From the NCBI GenBank assembly GCA_021736965.1, contig JAIPEV010000091.1, positions 1 to 6,916 of the forward strand: a stretch of 6,916 nucleotides of DNA, given 5' to 3'. Under the pieces are notes generated by a model. It was given only the letters and a program-made list of their open reading frames with translations. It was not told the DNA's origin and searched no databases. Origin of the DNA: Halanaerobiales bacterium (GTDB lineage Bacteria > Bacillota > Halanaerobiia > Halanaerobiales > M55B127). Shown one piece after another: positions 6,262-6,916 of this stretch (its first letter is position 1; each line of letters starts with the position of its first letter). A program made the translations under genes and the position numbers.

Positions 6262-6510
6262 CTATTTACTTTTCTTTTCCATTTGATGCATACATTTTTT
6301 ACATATCGTCCTACCGTTGTATTCGAATGTGTCATCTGCACTTCCGCAGAAGATACAAGCGGGTTCGTATTTTTTTAATATAATTTTATCTTCTTCGACA
6401 AAGATTTCCATAGGATCTTTTTTGTCAATATTCATAGTTTTACGGAGTTCGATAGGGATCACCATTCTACCAAGATTATCTATTTTCCTAACAATACCAG
6501 TAGATTTCAA
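6262..6510 (-). CDS. AbrB/MazE/SpoVT-family transcriptional regulator with C-terminal CxxC...CxxC tail
   Basis: This is a DNA-binding transition-state regulator of the swapped-hairpin AbrB fold. Residues 1-50 (MKSTGIVRKI..LGRMVIPIELRKTMNI..KDPMEIFVEEDKIILKKY) track the DNA-binding half of B. subtilis AbrB closely, including the arginines of the DNA-contacting loop. The C-terminal half differs: instead of the AbrB multimerisation domain it has C52xxC55, 14 residues, C70xxC73, a probable zinc ribbon. Length is 82 residues from TTG at 6510, chosen because AAGGTGGT lies 7 nt before it and it gives the canonical MKSTG start. A GTG at 6516, abutting the ribosome site, would add two residues. The gene has its own strong promoter and is divergent from the intron-interrupted gene, which it may control. 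Such regulators commonly repress their own promoters; that is inference here. Confidence 0.93.
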   Translation of the reverse strand: MKSTGIVRKIDNLGRMVIPIELRKTMNIDKKDPMEIFVEEDKIILKKYEPACIFCGSADDTFEYNGRTICKKCMHQMEKKSK

Positions 6511-6516
6511 CTTCAC

Positions 6517-6524
6517 ACCACCTT
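6517..6524 (-). promoter_or_regulatory. Ribosome binding site of the abrB-type gene
   Basis: Read on the minus strand this is AAGGTGGT. It is 1 nt or less from the GTG at 6516 but well spaced for the TTG at 6510, which argues for the TTG start. Confidence 0.7.
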
Positions 6525-6559
6525 AATAAATGTAAAACGGATTCTTTAACTCTACCTTG

Positions 6560-6588
6560 ATTATACTATTTATTACATATTAAGTCAA
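6560..6588 (-). promoter_or_regulatory. Sigma-A-type promoter of the abrB-type gene
   Basis: On the minus strand TTGACT (6588-6583) and a perfect TATAAT (6565-6560) are 17 nt apart. The predicted start is near 6553, leaving a leader of about 40 nt. Its -35 box lies 3 nt from the -35 box of the divergent promoter, so the two may compete or share regulation. Confidence 0.82.
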
Positions 6589-6591
6589 TAG

Positions 6592-6621
6592 TTTACAATT
6601 TATAGTTTTTCATGATATGAT
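6592..6621 (+). promoter_or_regulatory. Extended -10 promoter for the intron-interrupted gene
   Basis: TTTACA (6592-6597), an 18-nt spacer, and TATGAT (6616-6621) preceded by TGA at 6613-6615, which supplies a TGn extended -10. The predicted start is near 6628, giving a leader of about 45 nt that reaches the ATG at 6673. Confidence 0.68.
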
Positions 6622-6658
6622 AAGATTAATAAATTAATGATCTCTAACCATATTATAC

Positions 6659-6676
6659 GAGGAGTGAAAATAATGG
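6659..6676 (+). pseudogene. 5' end of an unidentified gene: ribosome site, ATG and first base of codon 2, then intron
   Basis: GAGGAGTG (6659-6666) is a strong Shine-Dalgarno, 6 nt before an ATG at 6673-6675. One more base (G6676) belongs to the 5' exon before the putative intron boundary. If unspliced, translation would give only seven codons (MGAPSKA) and stop with TAA at 6694-6696. The gene's identity cannot be told, since its coding part lies beyond the window. It may be functional if the intron splices, so 'pseudogene' only marks the interruption. Confidence 0.55.
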
Positions 6677-6916
6677 GTGCGCCAAGTAAAGCTTAACAGT
6701 TCTTACTGGTGGAAAGTCCAGGGTGAGTAAAGGTTAGCCACCAGCTTACCACCTATACCACGTGTATTATGGTAATATAATGCATGAAGCTGGTAGATGG
6801 GAGATAATAGGCCATAACGCAAGTGAAGGGATTTAGCCCCGAAATTCACATCATTGGAAGAGGTCGACAGTGTTCATTTGCTGGAAGACAATATACTATT
6901 AAATGATATGGTTAAT
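6677..6916 (+). mobile_element. Group II intron, 5' part (domain I), truncated by window end
   Basis: Group II introns are self-splicing retroelements that usually carry a reverse transcriptase in domain IV; none is reached here. The element starts GTGCGCC, matching the GUGYG 5' end. Nested helices follow: CUUAC/GUGAG and CUGG/CCAG enclosing UGGAAAGU (6702-6727), the family's familiar GGUGGAAAGUCC element; GUUAGCC (6733-6739) with GGC-CA-UAAC (6810-6818); ACCAGCUU (6740-6747) with AAGCUGGU (6787-6794), capped by UACCA/UGGUA; GUGAA-GGG/CCC-GAAA-UUCAC (6823-6849) after ATAACGCAA; and CAUUU (6875-6879) with AAAUG (6901-6905). The loop of the last holds CUAUUA (6896-6901), complementary, with one G-U pair, to the final six exon bases UAAUGG (6671-6676), as expected for EBS1/IBS1. 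Stop codons interrupt all plausible reading, as expected for ribozyme sequence. Class and completeness cannot be judged. Confidence 0.75.

Noticed and set aside
6317..6526. Plus-strand ORF
   Set aside because: It is the complement of the well-supported abrB-type gene.
6673..6696. Seven-codon ORF MGAPSKA as a leader peptide gene
   Set aside because: From codon 2 on it is composed of intron 5' bases, so it is explained as unspliced read-through rather than a conserved peptide.
6677..6916. RNase P RNA or a c-di-AMP (ydaO) riboswitch, suggested by GGAAAGTCC and the position
   Set aside because: GGAAAGTCC resembles the RNase P conserved region, but the expected flanking conserved blocks are missing and an ATG with a ribosome site sits directly upstream. 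The GUGCG end and the EBS1/IBS1 pairing fit a group II intron better.
1..6916. CRISPR arrays, tRNA or rRNA genes, IS inverted repeats
   Set aside because: No regularly spaced repeats, cloverleaf, rRNA-like segments or transposase coding sequence were seen on reading both strands.

Overview
The window is an AT-rich stretch of low-GC, spore-forming, Clostridia-like DNA. The gene order alaS - ireB - ruvX - DUF1292 - mltG - O-methyltransferase (yrrM/trmR type) - U32 protease-like (yrrO/trhP type) is the classical Firmicutes housekeeping cluster, the same order as the B. subtilis alaS-yrzL-yrrK-yrzB-yrrL-yrrM-yrrN/O block. An SleB-type cortex hydrolase and an AbrB-type transition regulator point to a sporulating or recently sporulating lineage. 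Strongly A/T-rich codons, four likely TTG starts and the DUF4911 gene would fit Halanaerobiales or a related clostridial group, but that placement is inference.

Positions 2-4938 hold one tightly packed plus-strand gene train. It begins with the 3' part of alaS (start outside the window) and ireB, then a hairpin terminator or attenuator. From ruvX onward every junction overlaps or nearly abuts: 8, 4, 8, -2 and 1 nt. This implies co-transcription and translational coupling of ruvX, DUF1292, mltG, trmR-like, trhP-like and DUF4911. Functionally the train combines tRNA charging (AlaRS), a Ser/Thr-kinase-linked regulator of cell-envelope physiology (IreB), rRNA maturation (RuvX/YqgF), peptidoglycan strand termination (MltG) and a two-gene route to 5-methoxyuridine at the tRNA wobble position (TrhP hydroxylation, then TrmR methylation).

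Positions 4939-6256 form a second plus-strand unit. A near-consensus sigma-A promoter (TTGACA, 17 nt, TATGAT) drives a YqeG-type HAD phosphatase and a secreted SleB-type hydrolase. It ends in a strong hairpin that also has an A-tract on its left side, so it can terminate the converging abrB transcript as well.

Positions 6262-6628 hold a minus-strand AbrB/SpoVT-fold regulator with a C-terminal CxxC...CxxC tail, and two back-to-back promoters whose -35 boxes are 3 nt apart. The rightward promoter leads to a very good Shine-Dalgarno and an ATG. One nucleotide after that ATG, at 6677, begins what looks like the 5' part (domain I) of a group II intron. Its GUGCG end and nested helices are visible, and an EBS1 candidate at 6896-6901 matches the last six exon bases. 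The window ends inside the intron, so the interrupted gene, any intron-encoded reverse transcriptase and the 3' splice site are not seen. This junction is the most unusual thing here; the rest is conserved housekeeping sequence.
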